A stretch of DNA of 63,190 nucleotides from Bacteroidota bacterium (GCA_013816615.1 JACDED010000001.1:59256-122445), one strand, 5' to 3'; numbered from the stretch's first letter, positions 33,650 through 44,103 are shown. The notes: generated from the sequence alone by a model not told the origin. Numbers and translations: made by a program.

Positions 33650-35656
33650 ATGAAAAAAGCCATTTTATCCCTTTTAATTCTTAATTCTTTAACTTTTTTG
33701 GCGCAAAAAGCCGGCATTAATTTTTCATATATTGATTCAAGTGCCAACCCTCGCAATGATTTTTATACTTTTTGTAATGGCAAATGGCAAAAAACGTTTG
33801 TGCTTCCTGCAAGTGATGCGCGTTATGGCAGTTTTAATGAAATAAATAATAATAACCTTGCACACATAAAAGTTATTTTAAATAAAGCGGCAGCAAACAA
33901 ATCTGCTGCGCCAAATACAAATGCTCAAAAATTAAGGGATTTTTATAATAACGCCATGGATTCTGCTAATGCTGATAAACTTGGTTTTGATCCGATCAAA
34001 GAACAGTTAACAAAAATAGATAAGATAAAAGATCTTAATGAATTAATGGTTTTAAAATCAAGTTTCGATTATGATGGTGTAACCTTTTTATTTGGTAGTG
34101 CTGTTTCCATTGACCCTAAGAACAGCAAAAAAAATATTTTTAATCTATCGCAAGCCGGTCTTGGTCTTGGAGAGAAAGATTTTTATTACAATCCGCAATT
34201 TGAAAAAATAAGAGTAGAATACTTAAAATATCTTTCTGAATTATTTGCTTTAATTGGAACAGAAAAAAACACAAGCATGAAAAATGCTGAAATAGTTTTT
34301 GAATTTGAAAAGCATCTTGCCGATAAAGCCTTAACGCGTTTAGAAATGCGCGATCCCGAAAAATTGTATAATATTTATTCGCCAGCCGCACTAAAAGAAT
34401 TAACTCCTGCAATTAACTGGAATGTTTATTTCACTCAAAAAAAAATAAAACAACCCGATACTGTTTTAGTAGCAACGGTTGAATATTTTAAAAATTTAAA
34501 TTCTTTTTTAGCTTCTTCATCTATTGAAACATTAAAATTGTATTGCAAAGCGCAATTATTAATGGAGGCTGCTCCTTTTCTTTCGCGCAAATTTGAAGAA
34601 GTAAATTTTGCATTTAAAGGTAAGATACTAAGTGGGGCAAGCGAAATGAAACCACGCTGGCAACGTGTACAAAGTACAATGGATAGAGTAATGGGTGATA
34701 TTGTTTCGGAGGAATTTGTGAAAGAACATTTTACGCCAAAAGCAAAAGCAAAAGTAAATTCGTTAATTGATAATTTAGTTTTAGCTTACCGTGAACGTAT
34801 TGCTTCAAGAACCTGGATGGATACTGAAACAAAAAAGCAAGCAAATAGAAAATTAGATCTTTTGATCAGAAAAGTTGGATATCCTGAAAAATGGAAAGAT
34901 TATTCTTTACTTACAATTACTACTGATAATTACTGGGCTAATTATAACCGCGGTATAAAATTTGCACTTGTTGATAATCTTGGCGATCTTAAAAAACCTG
35001 CCGATAGAAGTAAATGGCAAATGACTCCGGTTACAGTAAATGCTTATTACGATCCAACAACAAACGAAATAACTTTTCCTGCAGCTATTTTACAGCCGCC
35101 ATTTTTTGACGCAGAAGCTGAAGATGCCGCTAATTACGGAACAATGGGTGCGATCATTGGCCATGAACTAACACATGGTTTTGATGATCAGGGTGCGCAG
35201 TTTGATGCAGATGGAAATATGAAAATGTGGTGGACAAAACAAGATTACGATAATTTCAAATCAAAAACCTCGCGCATTGTAAATCAATTTAATAAATATG
35301 TTGCTATTGATAGTACGAAAGTAAATGGTAGCATGACACAAGGTGAAAATATTGCTGACCTTGGTGGATTAACTATGGCTTATTATGCATATCAAAAATC
35401 TTTAAAAGGAAAGCCTTCATTAAAAATGGGAGGCTACACCGGGGAGCAACGTTTTTTTATTGCCTGGGCGCAAGGCTGGAAAGGCGTTTGCAGGGATGCT
35501 GAATTAAAAAGATTATTAACGGTTGATTATCATTCACCTGCTTATTTCAGATCGTTTGCCCCACTTAGTAATTTACCTGAGTTTTATAAAGCATTTGGCG
35601 TAAAAGAAGGCGATAAAATGTTTACACCTGAAACTAATCGCGTAGAGATTTGGTAA
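33650..35656 (+). CDS. M13 (neprilysin-like) zinc metallopeptidase
   Basis: 668 residues with signal peptide (MKKAILSLLILNSLTFLAQ), so the enzyme acts in the periplasm or outside. Zinc motif HExxH in IIGHELTHGFDDQGAQFD (about residue 503) and downstream glutamate in GENIADLGGLTMAYYAY (about 566). Family signatures also include NAYYDPTTNEITFPAAILQPPFF and the C-terminal PEFYKAFGVKEGD and RVEIW. It hydrolyses oligopeptides. The stop overlaps the TTG start of dacB by 7 bp. Confidence 0.93.
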   Translation: MKKAILSLLILNSLTFLAQKAGINFSYIDSSANPRNDFYTFCNGKWQKTFVLPASDARYGSFNEINNNNLAHIKVILNKAAANKSAAPNTNAQKLRDFYNNAMDSANADKLGFDPIKEQLTKIDKIKDLNELMVLKSSFDYDGVTFLFGSAVSIDPKNSKKNIFNLSQAGLGLGEKDFYYNPQFEKIRVEYLKYLSELFALIGTEKNTSMKNAEIVFEFEKHLADKALTRLEMRDPEKLYNIYSPAALKELTPAINWNVYFTQKKIKQPDTVLVATVEYFKNLNSFLASSSIETLKLYCKAQLLMEAAPFLSRKFEEVNFAFKGKILSGASEMKPRWQRVQSTMDRVMGDIVSEEFVKEHFTPKAKAKVNSLIDNLVLAYRERIASRTWMDTETKKQANRKLDLLIRKVGYPEKWKDYSLLTITTDNYWANYNRGIKFALVDNLGDLKKPADRSKWQMTPVTVNAYYDPTTNEITFPAAILQPPFFDAEAEDAANYGTMGAIIGHELTHGFDDQGAQFDADGNMKMWWTKQDYDNFKSKTSRIVNQFNKYVAIDSTKVNGSMTQGENIADLGGLTMAYYAYQKSLKGKPSLKMGGYTGEQRFFIAWAQGWKGVCRDAELKRLLTVDYHSPAYFRSFAPLSNLPEFYKAFGVKEGDKMFTPETNRVEIW

Positions 35657-37080
35657 AACATTGTAATACATTTTTTCTATTTTGTTTGCTGCCATTATTT
35701 TTCGATGCACAAATAAGTACTGTTGTTGAAAGCTGGAAAGCGGACAAAGACCTTAAAAGCGCTACACTTAGTTTTTGCGTTATCGATACAAAAACAGGTG
35801 AAATTGTTGCCGAGCTTAATTCTCATCAATATGTAATTCCTGCAAGTACACAAAAAGTAATTACTACAGGTGCAGCTCTTGGCACACTTGGTGCAGGTTA
35901 CAGGTACTCCACAAAAATATATCACACAGGCACTTTTAGTAAAGAAACAGGTGTAATAAACGGCGACATCATCATATACGGTACCGGTGATCCTACATTG
36001 CAATCAGAAAATTTTACCAAAGATACAAACCAGGTAACTGATAAATGGGCACAAGTATTAAAAGAAAAAGGTGTAAAAGAAATTAAAGGAAAAATAATTG
36101 GTGATGCCAGTTTCTTTGACAGAAGCATTCCGGGTAATTGGATCTGGGCAGATATAAATAATTATTTTGGTGTAGCACCTTGTGGTTTATCTTATAACGA
36201 TAATAAATTTAAAATTATTTACACAAGTAAAGAGGCCGGCAGTAAAGCCACCGTAGAAAAAACAATTCCGGCTTATTGTAATAGTACTATTTGCATTAAT
36301 TCAAATGTTATTGCAAAAGGTACCGAAGATGATGCTTTTGTATATGGCGATCCATTTAGTTATACAAAAGAAGTTGCCGGTAAAATTCCACCAAACAAAA
36401 GTAATTTTGAAGTAGAAGCTGCTCTCCCCGATCCTGCTTTATTGTGCGCCGAAAAATTCTCTAACTCACTTAAAAAAGCAGGTATTAAATACAATTCAAA
36501 ATTAATTGAATCAAATTATAAAAAGTCCGATAGCACAATAACAAAACAATTATTGCATTCGCATTGGTCGCCCTCGTTAGACAGAATAATTTTCTATACT
36601 AATTTAAAAAGTAACAATCATTATTGCGAAACCATTTTAAGAAGTGTTGGCCGCGGAAGTATGTATTTAGGAATTGATGCTGTAAAAAATTATTGGCAAA
36701 AAAAAGGATTAGATGTAAGTGAATTGTTTATGGTAGATGGCAGCGGATTAAGCCGCGCCAATACAGTTACTACAAATTTTCAGGCAAGTTTATTAAATAA
36801 GATCTATAACGATAGTTCGCTCTATAAAATATTTAACGCTTCGTTACCTGTTGCAGGAAAAAGTGGCAGCATGAGCAATATTGGTAAAGGAAAATTAATC
36901 GAAAATAATATGCGCGCTAAAACCGGGTATATTAATCGCGCCAGGGGTTACTGCGGCTATGTAAAGTCAAAGTCGGGTAAAGACCTTGCCTTTTCCGTTC
37001 TGTTTAATAATTATAATTGTTCGGCAAAAGACGCTAAAGTAAAGATCGAAAAATTTTTAGTTGAGCTCGGAGAACTTTAA
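35650..37080 (+). CDS. dacB: D-alanyl-D-alanine carboxypeptidase/endopeptidase (PBP4, DacB)
   Basis: 476 residues. Hydrophobic N-terminus (FFLFCLLPLFFDAQ) suggests secretion to the periplasm. Serine-acylase motifs: S-T-Q-K at 66-69 (in VIPASTQKVITTG), SGLSRAN near 370 and K-T-G in RAKTGYINRARG near 426. A large insert lies between motifs 1 and 2, as in PBP4. It trims or cuts peptidoglycan crosslinks. The start is TTG 35650, inside the previous gene; no ATG lies before the signal peptide. pyrC follows after 9 bp. Confidence 0.9.
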   Translation: MVKHCNTFFLFCLLPLFFDAQISTVVESWKADKDLKSATLSFCVIDTKTGEIVAELNSHQYVIPASTQKVITTGAALGTLGAGYRYSTKIYHTGTFSKETGVINGDIIIYGTGDPTLQSENFTKDTNQVTDKWAQVLKEKGVKEIKGKIIGDASFFDRSIPGNWIWADINNYFGVAPCGLSYNDNKFKIIYTSKEAGSKATVEKTIPAYCNSTICINSNVIAKGTEDDAFVYGDPFSYTKEVAGKIPPNKSNFEVEAALPDPALLCAEKFSNSLKKAGIKYNSKLIESNYKKSDSTITKQLLHSHWSPSLDRIIFYTNLKSNNHYCETILRSVGRGSMYLGIDAVKNYWQKKGLDVSELFMVDGSGLSRANTVTTNFQASLLNKIYNDSSLYKIFNASLPVAGKSGSMSNIGKGKLIENNMRAKTGYINRARGYCGYVKSKSGKDLAFSVLFNNYNCSAKDAKVKIEKFLVELGEL

Positions 37081-37089
37081 ATTTGTATT

Positions 37090-38424
37090 ATGAAGTACCT
37101 TATAAAAAACCCCACTTTAGTTAACGAAGGAGAAATTGGAAATTATGATGTTTTAATTGAGAACGGAATAATTTCCAGGATAGATCGTGAAATAGAAACG
37201 CAGGAAAATGTTATAGAAATAAATGCTGAAGGTTTATACTTATTACCCGGAGCTATTGATGATCAGGTACATTTTCGTGAGCCAGGTTTAACTCACAAAG
37301 GCGAAATTTATACCGAAGCAAAAGCAGCTGTTGCCGGTGGTGTTACTTCTTATATGGAAATGCCAAACACCAACCCGCAAAGCGTTACCATTACCGAATT
37401 AGAAAAAAAATATACACGTGCTTCACAATGTTCTCTGGCCAATTATTCTTTTTTTATGGGCGGAACAAATCACAATCTGGAAGAAACTTTAAAGGTTGAT
37501 TATTCAAAAGTATGTGGTTTAAAATTATTTATGGGTTCATCTACCGGCGATATGTTGGTTGATCACCAGGAAGTTTTAGAAGGATTTTTCTCGAAAACAA
37601 AAGCACTAATTGCAACGCATTGTGAATTTGATCCATTAGTAAAAGAAAACCAGGCAAGGATCATTGAAGAATATGGCGAAGATCTGGAGACTTACTTCCA
37701 CCCTATTATCCGAAATGAAGAAGCTTGTTACAGATCTTCTTCAATGGCGGTTGCACTGGCAAAAAAACACAATACGCGTTTACACATATTACATATTTCT
37801 ACAGCAAAAGAATTAGCATTGTTTACCAATAAAATTCCTTTAAAAGAAAAACGAATAACCGCCGAAGCCTGTATTCATCATTTATGGTTTAGCGATGAAG
37901 ATTATAAGACAAAAGGAAATTATATTAAATGGAATCCTGCGGTAAAAACCGGTTACGACCGTGATAAAATTTTTGAAGCGGTTTTAAACGGAACTATAGA
38001 TGTTGTAGCAACCGATCATGCGCCACATACCATCGAAGAAAAAGAATTACCTTATTTAAAAGCTCCAAGTGGTGGACCATTAGTTCAACACAGTATTTTA
38101 GCCATGCTTGATTTTTATCATGCAAAAAAAATTACACTTGATAAGATAGTTGAAAAAATGAGCCATAACGTTGCAGATCTTTTTAGAATTGAAAAAAGAG
38201 GGTATATACGTGAAGGCTATTTTGCAGATCTTGTTTTGGTTAATTTAAACAAGCCGCAAACCGTTACCAAACAAAACATTTTATACAAATGTGGCTGGAG
38301 CCCATTTGAAGGCCATACTTTTAAAAGTAGCATTGAAAAAACCTTTGTTAATGGGCATTTGGTTTACGATAATGGAAAGTTTGACGAGAGTAAATATGGC
38401 AGCCGCTTACTATTTAATATTTAA
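37090..38424 (+). CDS. pyrC: Dihydroorotase
   Basis: 444 residues of the class I amidohydrolase type. Metal ligands: the H-x-R motif in AIDDQVHFREPGLTHKGEI (His about 62), ATHCEFD, LHILHIST and the catalytic aspartate in VVATDHAPHTIEEK. Third enzyme of pyrimidine synthesis, closing carbamoyl aspartate to dihydroorotate. It lies 2 bp before suhB, so dacB, pyrC and suhB appear co-transcribed. No other pyr gene is in the window. Confidence 0.94.
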   Translation: MKYLIKNPTLVNEGEIGNYDVLIENGIISRIDREIETQENVIEINAEGLYLLPGAIDDQVHFREPGLTHKGEIYTEAKAAVAGGVTSYMEMPNTNPQSVTITELEKKYTRASQCSLANYSFFMGGTNHNLEETLKVDYSKVCGLKLFMGSSTGDMLVDHQEVLEGFFSKTKALIATHCEFDPLVKENQARIIEEYGEDLETYFHPIIRNEEACYRSSSMAVALAKKHNTRLHILHISTAKELALFTNKIPLKEKRITAEACIHHLWFSDEDYKTKGNYIKWNPAVKTGYDRDKIFEAVLNGTIDVVATDHAPHTIEEKELPYLKAPSGGPLVQHSILAMLDFYHAKKITLDKIVEKMSHNVADLFRIEKRGYIREGYFADLVLVNLNKPQTVTKQNILYKCGWSPFEGHTFKSSIEKTFVNGHLVYDNGKFDESKYGSRLLFNI

Positions 38425-38426
38425 AA

Positions 38427-39233
38427 ATGGAATTAGTCCAGCTTAATTCCATTCTTCCAAAGGTTATTGCAACCGCTAAAAAAGCCGGGGCTTTTATAAG
38501 AAAAGAAAGAGAAAGTTTTTCGTCAGATAGAGTAGAGATCAAAGGATTAAACGATCTTGTGAGCTATGTTGATAAAACCTCAGAAGAAATAATTGTAAAA
38601 GAGCTTCATGAAATCTTTTCTCAGGCGGGATTTATTGTTGAAGAAAACACACTTTCCGGGAAAAAGGAATACAACTGGATCGTCGATCCCTTAGATGGAA
38701 CAACCAATTTTGTCCATGGCGTTACCTGTTATGCGGTAAGTATTGCTTTAGAGTTTAAAGGTGAAATTATTTTGGGTGTTGTTTATGAAGTTAGTCGTGA
38801 TGAATGTTTTTATGCTGCTAAAAACGGTGGGGCGTTCTTAAACGAAAAACCAATTAAAGTTTCAACAAACAAAACTTTAAATGATTGCCTTATTGCAACA
38901 GGTTTTCCTATTTATAACTTTGAAAGAATACAGCCTTATCTTAAAACACTTGAATATTTAATGCGAAACACCCATGGCATAAGACGAATTGGTGCTGCGG
39001 CAGCCGATCTGTGTTATTTGGCTTGCGGAAGAGTTGATGCCTTTTTTGAATACAATCTAAATGCTTGGGATGTGGCTGCCGGAGCCCTCATAGTAAGGGA
39101 AAGTGGTGGTAAAGTAACTGATTTTAACATAGGCAATAATTGGCTGTTCGGAAAAGAGCTTATTGCATCAAACATTAGTGTTTTTGAGTCCTTTTCGAGG
39201 GAAATTCGCCAAAATTTCAATGAAACAAAGTGA
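38427..39233 (+). CDS. suhB: Inositol-1-monophosphatase family protein
   Basis: 268 residues. Metal-binding motif WIVDPLDGTTNFVHG (about 88-102), EEN in FIVEENTLSG supplying a further ligand, and the C-terminal WDVAAGALIVRESGGKVTDF. Members hydrolyse inositol or other sugar phosphates, and some are ribosome-biogenesis factors. The substrate cannot be read from the sequence. Preceded by pyrC with a 2-bp gap. Confidence 0.9.
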   Translation: MELVQLNSILPKVIATAKKAGAFIRKERESFSSDRVEIKGLNDLVSYVDKTSEEIIVKELHEIFSQAGFIVEENTLSGKKEYNWIVDPLDGTTNFVHGVTCYAVSIALEFKGEIILGVVYEVSRDECFYAAKNGGAFLNEKPIKVSTNKTLNDCLIATGFPIYNFERIQPYLKTLEYLMRNTHGIRRIGAAAADLCYLACGRVDAFFEYNLNAWDVAAGALIVRESGGKVTDFNIGNNWLFGKELIASNISVFESFSREIRQNFNETK

Positions 39234-39341
39234 TATTAAGGCCTTTTTGTAAATAACTAGTCAAAATACTTTTTGTCTAATTCAATTTTTTTTTTATATT
39301 TATTCCCTATAAACAACATCAGACCTTCTAAATTATACTCT

Positions 39342-41342
39342 ATGAAACGTATCATTATACTATTATTAGTGTTATGCGTTAACGCGCTTTATTCTCAAAC
39401 CACTAATACAGCAAGGTGGAGAAAAACAGAAAAAGATTCAATGGCAAATGCTTTTCTATTATACGAAGAAAAGAATTACAAAATGGCTCTTCCCTATTTT
39501 GAGAACATCCATAACGGTCATCCTAAAGAAGAGTTTGTAAAATACGTATATGGTAAAACTGCTTTATACAGAAGTGATAAATATGCAGAAGCTTTGCAAA
39601 TGTTACAGGAAGTTTACAGCAAAAATCCAAAAGTAGATGCTATTGAATACGATCTTGCGCGTGCTTTACATCTCAATTACAAATTTGATGAAGCTCTTGT
39701 AATGGTTGACAAATATCTTGAAAACAAACATACAAAACCAGAAGATAAACCACAGGCGGAGTTTTTAAAAAAACACATTCAAAATGCTAAATACTATTCA
39801 GGCATTCCAACACAGGCAAAAATCACCACTATTGGAACACCTGTAAACAGTAAAGATGAGGAGTATGTGCCAACTATTTCGGCAGATGAATCAATGGTGA
39901 TTTTTACTTATACAGGGCCAAAAAGTAAAGGTGGTAAAATAAACGAAGCCTTAATGACGCCTGATTCCGTTCACGGAATTTATTTGGAAGATGTTTTTAT
40001 GTCTGTTAAAGCAAACGATCAGTTTCAAACACCAGTATCGTTAGATAATATTAATTCTAAAAATAACGACGCTGCAATTTCATTAAGTCAGGATGGGCAA
40101 CGTTTATTTATTTATAAAGATGATGCTGAAGGGCACGGAGATATTTACGAAAGTTATTTAGTTGGTGAAACATTTACTTTTCCAACAAAATTAAAAGGCC
40201 AGGTAAATACAATTTCGCAGGAAGGACATTGTTCTTTATCTCCTGATGGAAAAACACTTTATTTTACAAGTGATCGCCCGGGAGGTTTTGGTGGAAGAGA
40301 TATTTACCGTGCAAAATTATTATCCGATTCAACCTGGGGTAACATTGTAAATTTAGGAGACTCGATCAATACAAAGTATGACGAAGATTCGCCGTTTATA
40401 CACCCTGACGGTTCATCATTGTTTTTTAGCTCTAACGGGCCGAAAAGTGCCGGCGGTTATGATGTATTCAGAGCTTATATGGAACCAACCGATTCATCAT
40501 TTAAACGCGTTGAAAATTTAAGTTTTCCTATTAATACACCAGATGATGATAAATATTTTGTACTTGCTGCTAATGGTAACAGAGGTTATTATAGCAGTGG
40601 CAAAGCAGGTGGTGAAGGTTTAAATGATATTTATCTGGTAGAAACAAGTTTTAACTCAAACGCACCGGTATTATTATTTGTAAAAGGTAAAGTTACTTTT
40701 GATGGCGCGCCTGTTGAATCATCAATTAAAGTTGAAGTTACTTCTAAAAATAACGCTGTTTATAGTACCGTTAAAACTATTCCTGCTACCGGAAATTATA
40801 TGGTATCACTGCCTTCGGGACAATCATATAAAATTACTTACAACTATAAGGATGAGAAGCCCAGAACATTTGTGTTTGACGCATCTACGATTACTGCCTA
40901 CACTGAAAAAATTGTAGATATTAAATTTGAAACTCCAAAAGATACAACCCCCCTTGTAGTTGCTGATCCGGGTAAAAAATTAACGAATGAATATGATAAA
41001 GAAGCAATTACTTTAATGCAGAAAAAAATAAGTAAGTACTCAACAACGTATGGTAAAATTTCTGCTGAAGGATTAGAATTTAAAGTTCAGGTTGCTGCTT
41101 ATAAAACACCGAAGAACTTTAAATACCCACACTTAAAAAAATTAGGCAAGATCGAAAAATTAATGTTACCGGATGGATTAACACGTATAACCATTAACGG
41201 TAAATTTAAAACCTTAGAAGCAGCATGGGAACACAATAAAAAAGTAATTAAGGCAGGACAGGAAGATGCTTTTGTTACCGCTTTATACAAAGGCGAGCGT
41301 GTTCAATTACAGGACCTTGAAAAGATGGGAATTTTTAAATAA
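39342..41342 (+). CDS. PorE-like envelope protein with SPOR-like C-terminus
   Basis: 666 residues from ATG 39342; the longer frame to 39273 adds an unlikely N-terminus. Signal peptide (MKRIIILLLVLCVNALYSQ), TPR region (about 25-165), PD40 propeller (about 180-440) with SPDGKTLYFTSDRPGGFGGRDIY and HPDGSSLFFSSNGPKSAGGYDVF, then a carboxypeptidase-regulatory-like module. The C-terminal segment (about 590-666) replaces the OmpA domain with a SPOR-like fold: EFKVQVAAYKTPKNFKYPHL and TRITINGKFKTLEAAWEHNKK. Paralogue of the 28333 gene with a different peptidoglycan-binding end. Monocistronic with a terminator. Confidence 0.83.
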   Translation: MKRIIILLLVLCVNALYSQTTNTARWRKTEKDSMANAFLLYEEKNYKMALPYFENIHNGHPKEEFVKYVYGKTALYRSDKYAEALQMLQEVYSKNPKVDAIEYDLARALHLNYKFDEALVMVDKYLENKHTKPEDKPQAEFLKKHIQNAKYYSGIPTQAKITTIGTPVNSKDEEYVPTISADESMVIFTYTGPKSKGGKINEALMTPDSVHGIYLEDVFMSVKANDQFQTPVSLDNINSKNNDAAISLSQDGQRLFIYKDDAEGHGDIYESYLVGETFTFPTKLKGQVNTISQEGHCSLSPDGKTLYFTSDRPGGFGGRDIYRAKLLSDSTWGNIVNLGDSINTKYDEDSPFIHPDGSSLFFSSNGPKSAGGYDVFRAYMEPTDSSFKRVENLSFPINTPDDDKYFVLAANGNRGYYSSGKAGGEGLNDIYLVETSFNSNAPVLLFVKGKVTFDGAPVESSIKVEVTSKNNAVYSTVKTIPATGNYMVSLPSGQSYKITYNYKDEKPRTFVFDASTITAYTEKIVDIKFETPKDTTPLVVADPGKKLTNEYDKEAITLMQKKISKYSTTYGKISAEGLEFKVQVAAYKTPKNFKYPHLKKLGKIEKLMLPDGLTRITINGKFKTLEAAWEHNKKVIKAGQEDAFVTALYKGERVQLQDLEKMGIFK

Positions 41343-41363
41343 GAATTCTTTTATAAAAATAAA

Positions 41364-41395
41364 AAAACCTGCTTATACTAAGCGGGTTTTTTTAT
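41364..41395. terminator. Bidirectional terminator between convergent genes
   Basis: Stem AAAACCTGCTTA with TAAGCGGGTTTT, loop TAC, one G-U pair; T7 on the plus side and A7 on the other. It separates the SPOR-like gene from the gene at 41396. Confidence 0.85.
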
Positions 41396-42085
41396 TTAAT
41401 AAACAACTATACAACTTATCCTTTGTTCTTTTTCGGTATCTAAATATAGAAATAAGCAAGGCTCTATGTTTATTGAATACAAACCATCGATACCGGTAGC
41501 TATTGACGTTGGACCGAATAAAATAGTAAATAATTTAATTTCTTTAGAAAGGTAATTAGCGCCCGCAGGAATAATTTTTTTATGGGCTGAAATTAATTCT
41601 GCATTTATTTTTAATTCACCGGTAAATGCGTTTAAAGGCAAAAATGGCAGTGCTTTTGTATTCGTAAATAATCTTTTATTTTTTAAATGAATACTGAATT
41701 TTTCAGGCTGCTCTGATCCAGACATACCATTATCTGTATAAAACATCACGCCTAATTTATCATAGATATAATAATAATTTTTTACAATAATAGGTGTAGA
41801 CGTTGGCGGCATATTATCTGTACCAAATTCCTCGTAATAAGAATTATATGTATTTGTTTTTATGCGATCCGGCTTTCCAAGTATCTTTTCTATCTCGCTT
41901 AATTTATATGAACTTAAAAAAGACTCATTCAATTGAATACTTGTATCGGAAGTATTTATATTAATATCCAATTTTGTTATAGTTATTGTATTTGTTTCCT
42001 GTGCAGAAAAACATAGAAAATTAAAACAGGCAAGGAAAATAAAATAAGTTTTTTGGCTAAAATTAATAACAGAAATTTTTCTCAT
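41396..42085 (-). CDS. Secreted protein of unknown function
   Basis: 229 residues. The signal peptide spans MRKISVINFSQKTYFIFLACFNFLCFSAQ. The mature part includes LSEIEKILGKPDRIKTNTYN and YYIYDKLGVMFYTDNG, a pattern found in a family of Bacteroidetes proteins with a KPxRI...YDxLGI motif (DUF7738-like, from memory). A C-terminal half rich in beta strands ends in EKEQRISCIVVY. No catalytic residues recognised. It runs convergent with the SPOR-like gene and lies 68 bp after the SBBP gene on the same strand, so partial co-transcription is possible. Confidence 0.65.
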   Translation of the reverse strand: MRKISVINFSQKTYFIFLACFNFLCFSAQETNTITITKLDININTSDTSIQLNESFLSSYKLSEIEKILGKPDRIKTNTYNSYYEEFGTDNMPPTSTPIIVKNYYYIYDKLGVMFYTDNGMSGSEQPEKFSIHLKNKRLFTNTKALPFLPLNAFTGELKINAELISAHKKIIPAGANYLSKEIKLFTILFGPTSIATGIDGLYSINIEPCLFLYLDTEKEQRISCIVVY

Positions 42086-42153
42086 ACTTAAAGGTATACT
42101 AATTTCCTGTTAATTTAAATCTCCTTGCCTTGCAAGCCCAATCAATTAATCTT

Positions 42154-44103
42154 TTATTCTTTGATCAGTTTATAATTAAAGCTACCGGAATCCGAATTGA
42201 TCTTTAGTAAATAAAAGCCGGCTACATATTCTGATAAAGAAAACAGGTAATTATTTTCGGTGGTATATATCTTTTGCATTAAACTACCATTTACATTATA
42301 GATCAGAATTTCCTTTTTGCCCGAAAAAAGCATATCTACTGTAAGTAGATCTTTTACAGGATTTGGATAAACTTTAATATTAGTTTCTTTATTTTTAAAT
42401 TCATTTAATCCGGTACATAACTGCACAGAAATAATTACAGGAACTAATGAAGATGTGGCAGAACAGTTTTGCGCCTGCATATAATATGTGTAAGTACCGC
42501 TTGCTAGTGTTGGTATTACATAAGATGGGCCTGTAGCAACCGGAGTTATAACAGATGATACTAAAGCAAACCAGGTTATAATTCCGGTACTTGACGCTGT
42601 TAATGTAGCACTATTGTTAACACAAAAAGTTTGACTCGAAGCAGGGGTTGTATTTATAATTGAAGGTGTAAGGCAATTATTTAATTTATGAATAAAAACA
42701 TCATAATCGCCATTTGAACTTAAAGTAGACGTGGCTGCACTAAAATCACAATCAATAACCGATTTAAAACCTCCTACTGTAAAAACATTTCCGTAAGCAT
42801 CCGTTGCAATGTCGTTCGAGCTCTCAGCAAAAGTACTACCCATGCCTCCAGCCCAAATAAAATTTCCGGCAGTATCTAATTTTGAAATAAAAATATCGTA
42901 AAAACCTACAATACTTAAATTAAATGTTGCCGGTCCCGGATCAAAATCTGTTAAGCTTGAAAAATTACCTGTTGTATAAATTCCGTTAAAACCATCATAA
43001 GCTATAGAGTATGCAGTCTCTGCGCCATTTCCTGTAAACGTTTTTGCCCAGATAAAATTTCCTGATGTATTTAACTTTACTATAAAAATATCTAAACCTC
43101 CACCTGTTGAACTCATAATAAAAGTTCCCGGGCCCGGATCAAAGTCCACATTCGCACTCATATAATGTCCTGTAACATACAAGCCGCCGGCATTATCAAC
43201 AGCGATTGAAAAAGCTTCATCGGCACTGGAACCCCCAATGTTTTTTGCCCATACAAAGTTTCCTGATTGATCAAGTTTACAGATAAAAATATCGCCGGAT
43301 CCAACCGGTGTTAAATTGTAAATACCAATACCCGGATCAAAATCACAGGTGCCAAAAAACCGTCCGGTTACAAACACCGCGCCGTTATTATCAACTGCTA
43401 AATAACCAAAATCCTGCACACCTGAACCACCAAGACTTTTGGCCCATACAAAATTACCTGAAGCATCTAATTTTGAAACAAAAATATCGCCGCCGCCGTT
43501 TGAACCTAATGTGTATGTTGCAATACCGGGATCAAAATCAACAGTATCGCTATAATATCCACTTGTGTAAATATTGCCTGAATTATCCGTTTTTATTTCT
43601 AGGCCACGATCATATCCTATGCCTTTAAAACTTTTAGCCCAAACAAAATTTCCGTTGGCATCCAGTTTTAAAATAAAAATATCTGATTGGCCAACCGGAC
43701 TTAAAGTAAAAGTTCCAACGCCCGGATCAAAATCAAGTGTATCTGTAAATTCACCCGTTAAATATAGATCTCCTAAAGTATTTGTTGTTATAGAAAGGGT
43801 CATGTATTGTAATGAATCCCCTATAGTTCTTACCCATAAAAAATTTCCAAAAGCATCAAATTTTGTAATAAATTCTTTTCCGCTTAGTGAGCCGGCGGTA
43901 TATGTTGATGGCCCCGGATCAAAATCAATTATACCTTTACAAACTCCCGCAGCAAAAACATTTCCCCTATTATCAGTAGCTACTGTTCTTGCGCCATCGA
44001 GCGCCGATCCACCAATATTTTTAGCCCATTGAAAACTTGGAACCTGCGCATTTGTAATAAGAAATAAAATGAAAAAATTTAGAGTAAGTGTAATTCTATT
44101 CAT
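42154..44103 (-). CDS. Secreted SBBP-repeat propeller with T9SS sorting domain
   Basis: 649 residues. Signal peptide (MNRITLTLNFFILFLITNAQ), then seven repeats of about 65 residues, each of the form A.DN.GNVY.TG.F....DFDPG.G...L...G..DIF..KLD..GNFVWAK. Seven copies fit a seven-bladed beta-propeller (SBBP family). An Ig-like module with TFCVNNSATLTASSTG.ITWF follows, and the last 75 residues (NIKVYPNPVKDLLTVDMLF...AGFYLLKINS...YKLIKE) are a type A T9SS signal. Surface or secreted protein; ligand unknown. Confidence 0.85.
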   Translation of the reverse strand: MNRITLTLNFFILFLITNAQVPSFQWAKNIGGSALDGARTVATDNRGNVFAAGVCKGIIDFDPGPSTYTAGSLSGKEFITKFDAFGNFLWVRTIGDSLQYMTLSITTNTLGDLYLTGEFTDTLDFDPGVGTFTLSPVGQSDIFILKLDANGNFVWAKSFKGIGYDRGLEIKTDNSGNIYTSGYYSDTVDFDPGIATYTLGSNGGGDIFVSKLDASGNFVWAKSLGGSGVQDFGYLAVDNNGAVFVTGRFFGTCDFDPGIGIYNLTPVGSGDIFICKLDQSGNFVWAKNIGGSSADEAFSIAVDNAGGLYVTGHYMSANVDFDPGPGTFIMSSTGGGLDIFIVKLNTSGNFIWAKTFTGNGAETAYSIAYDGFNGIYTTGNFSSLTDFDPGPATFNLSIVGFYDIFISKLDTAGNFIWAGGMGSTFAESSNDIATDAYGNVFTVGGFKSVIDCDFSAATSTLSSNGDYDVFIHKLNNCLTPSIINTTPASSQTFCVNNSATLTASSTGIITWFALVSSVITPVATGPSYVIPTLASGTYTYYMQAQNCSATSSLVPVIISVQLCTGLNEFKNKETNIKVYPNPVKDLLTVDMLFSGKKEILIYNVNGSLMQKIYTTENNYLFSLSEYVAGFYLLKINSDSGSFNYKLIKE

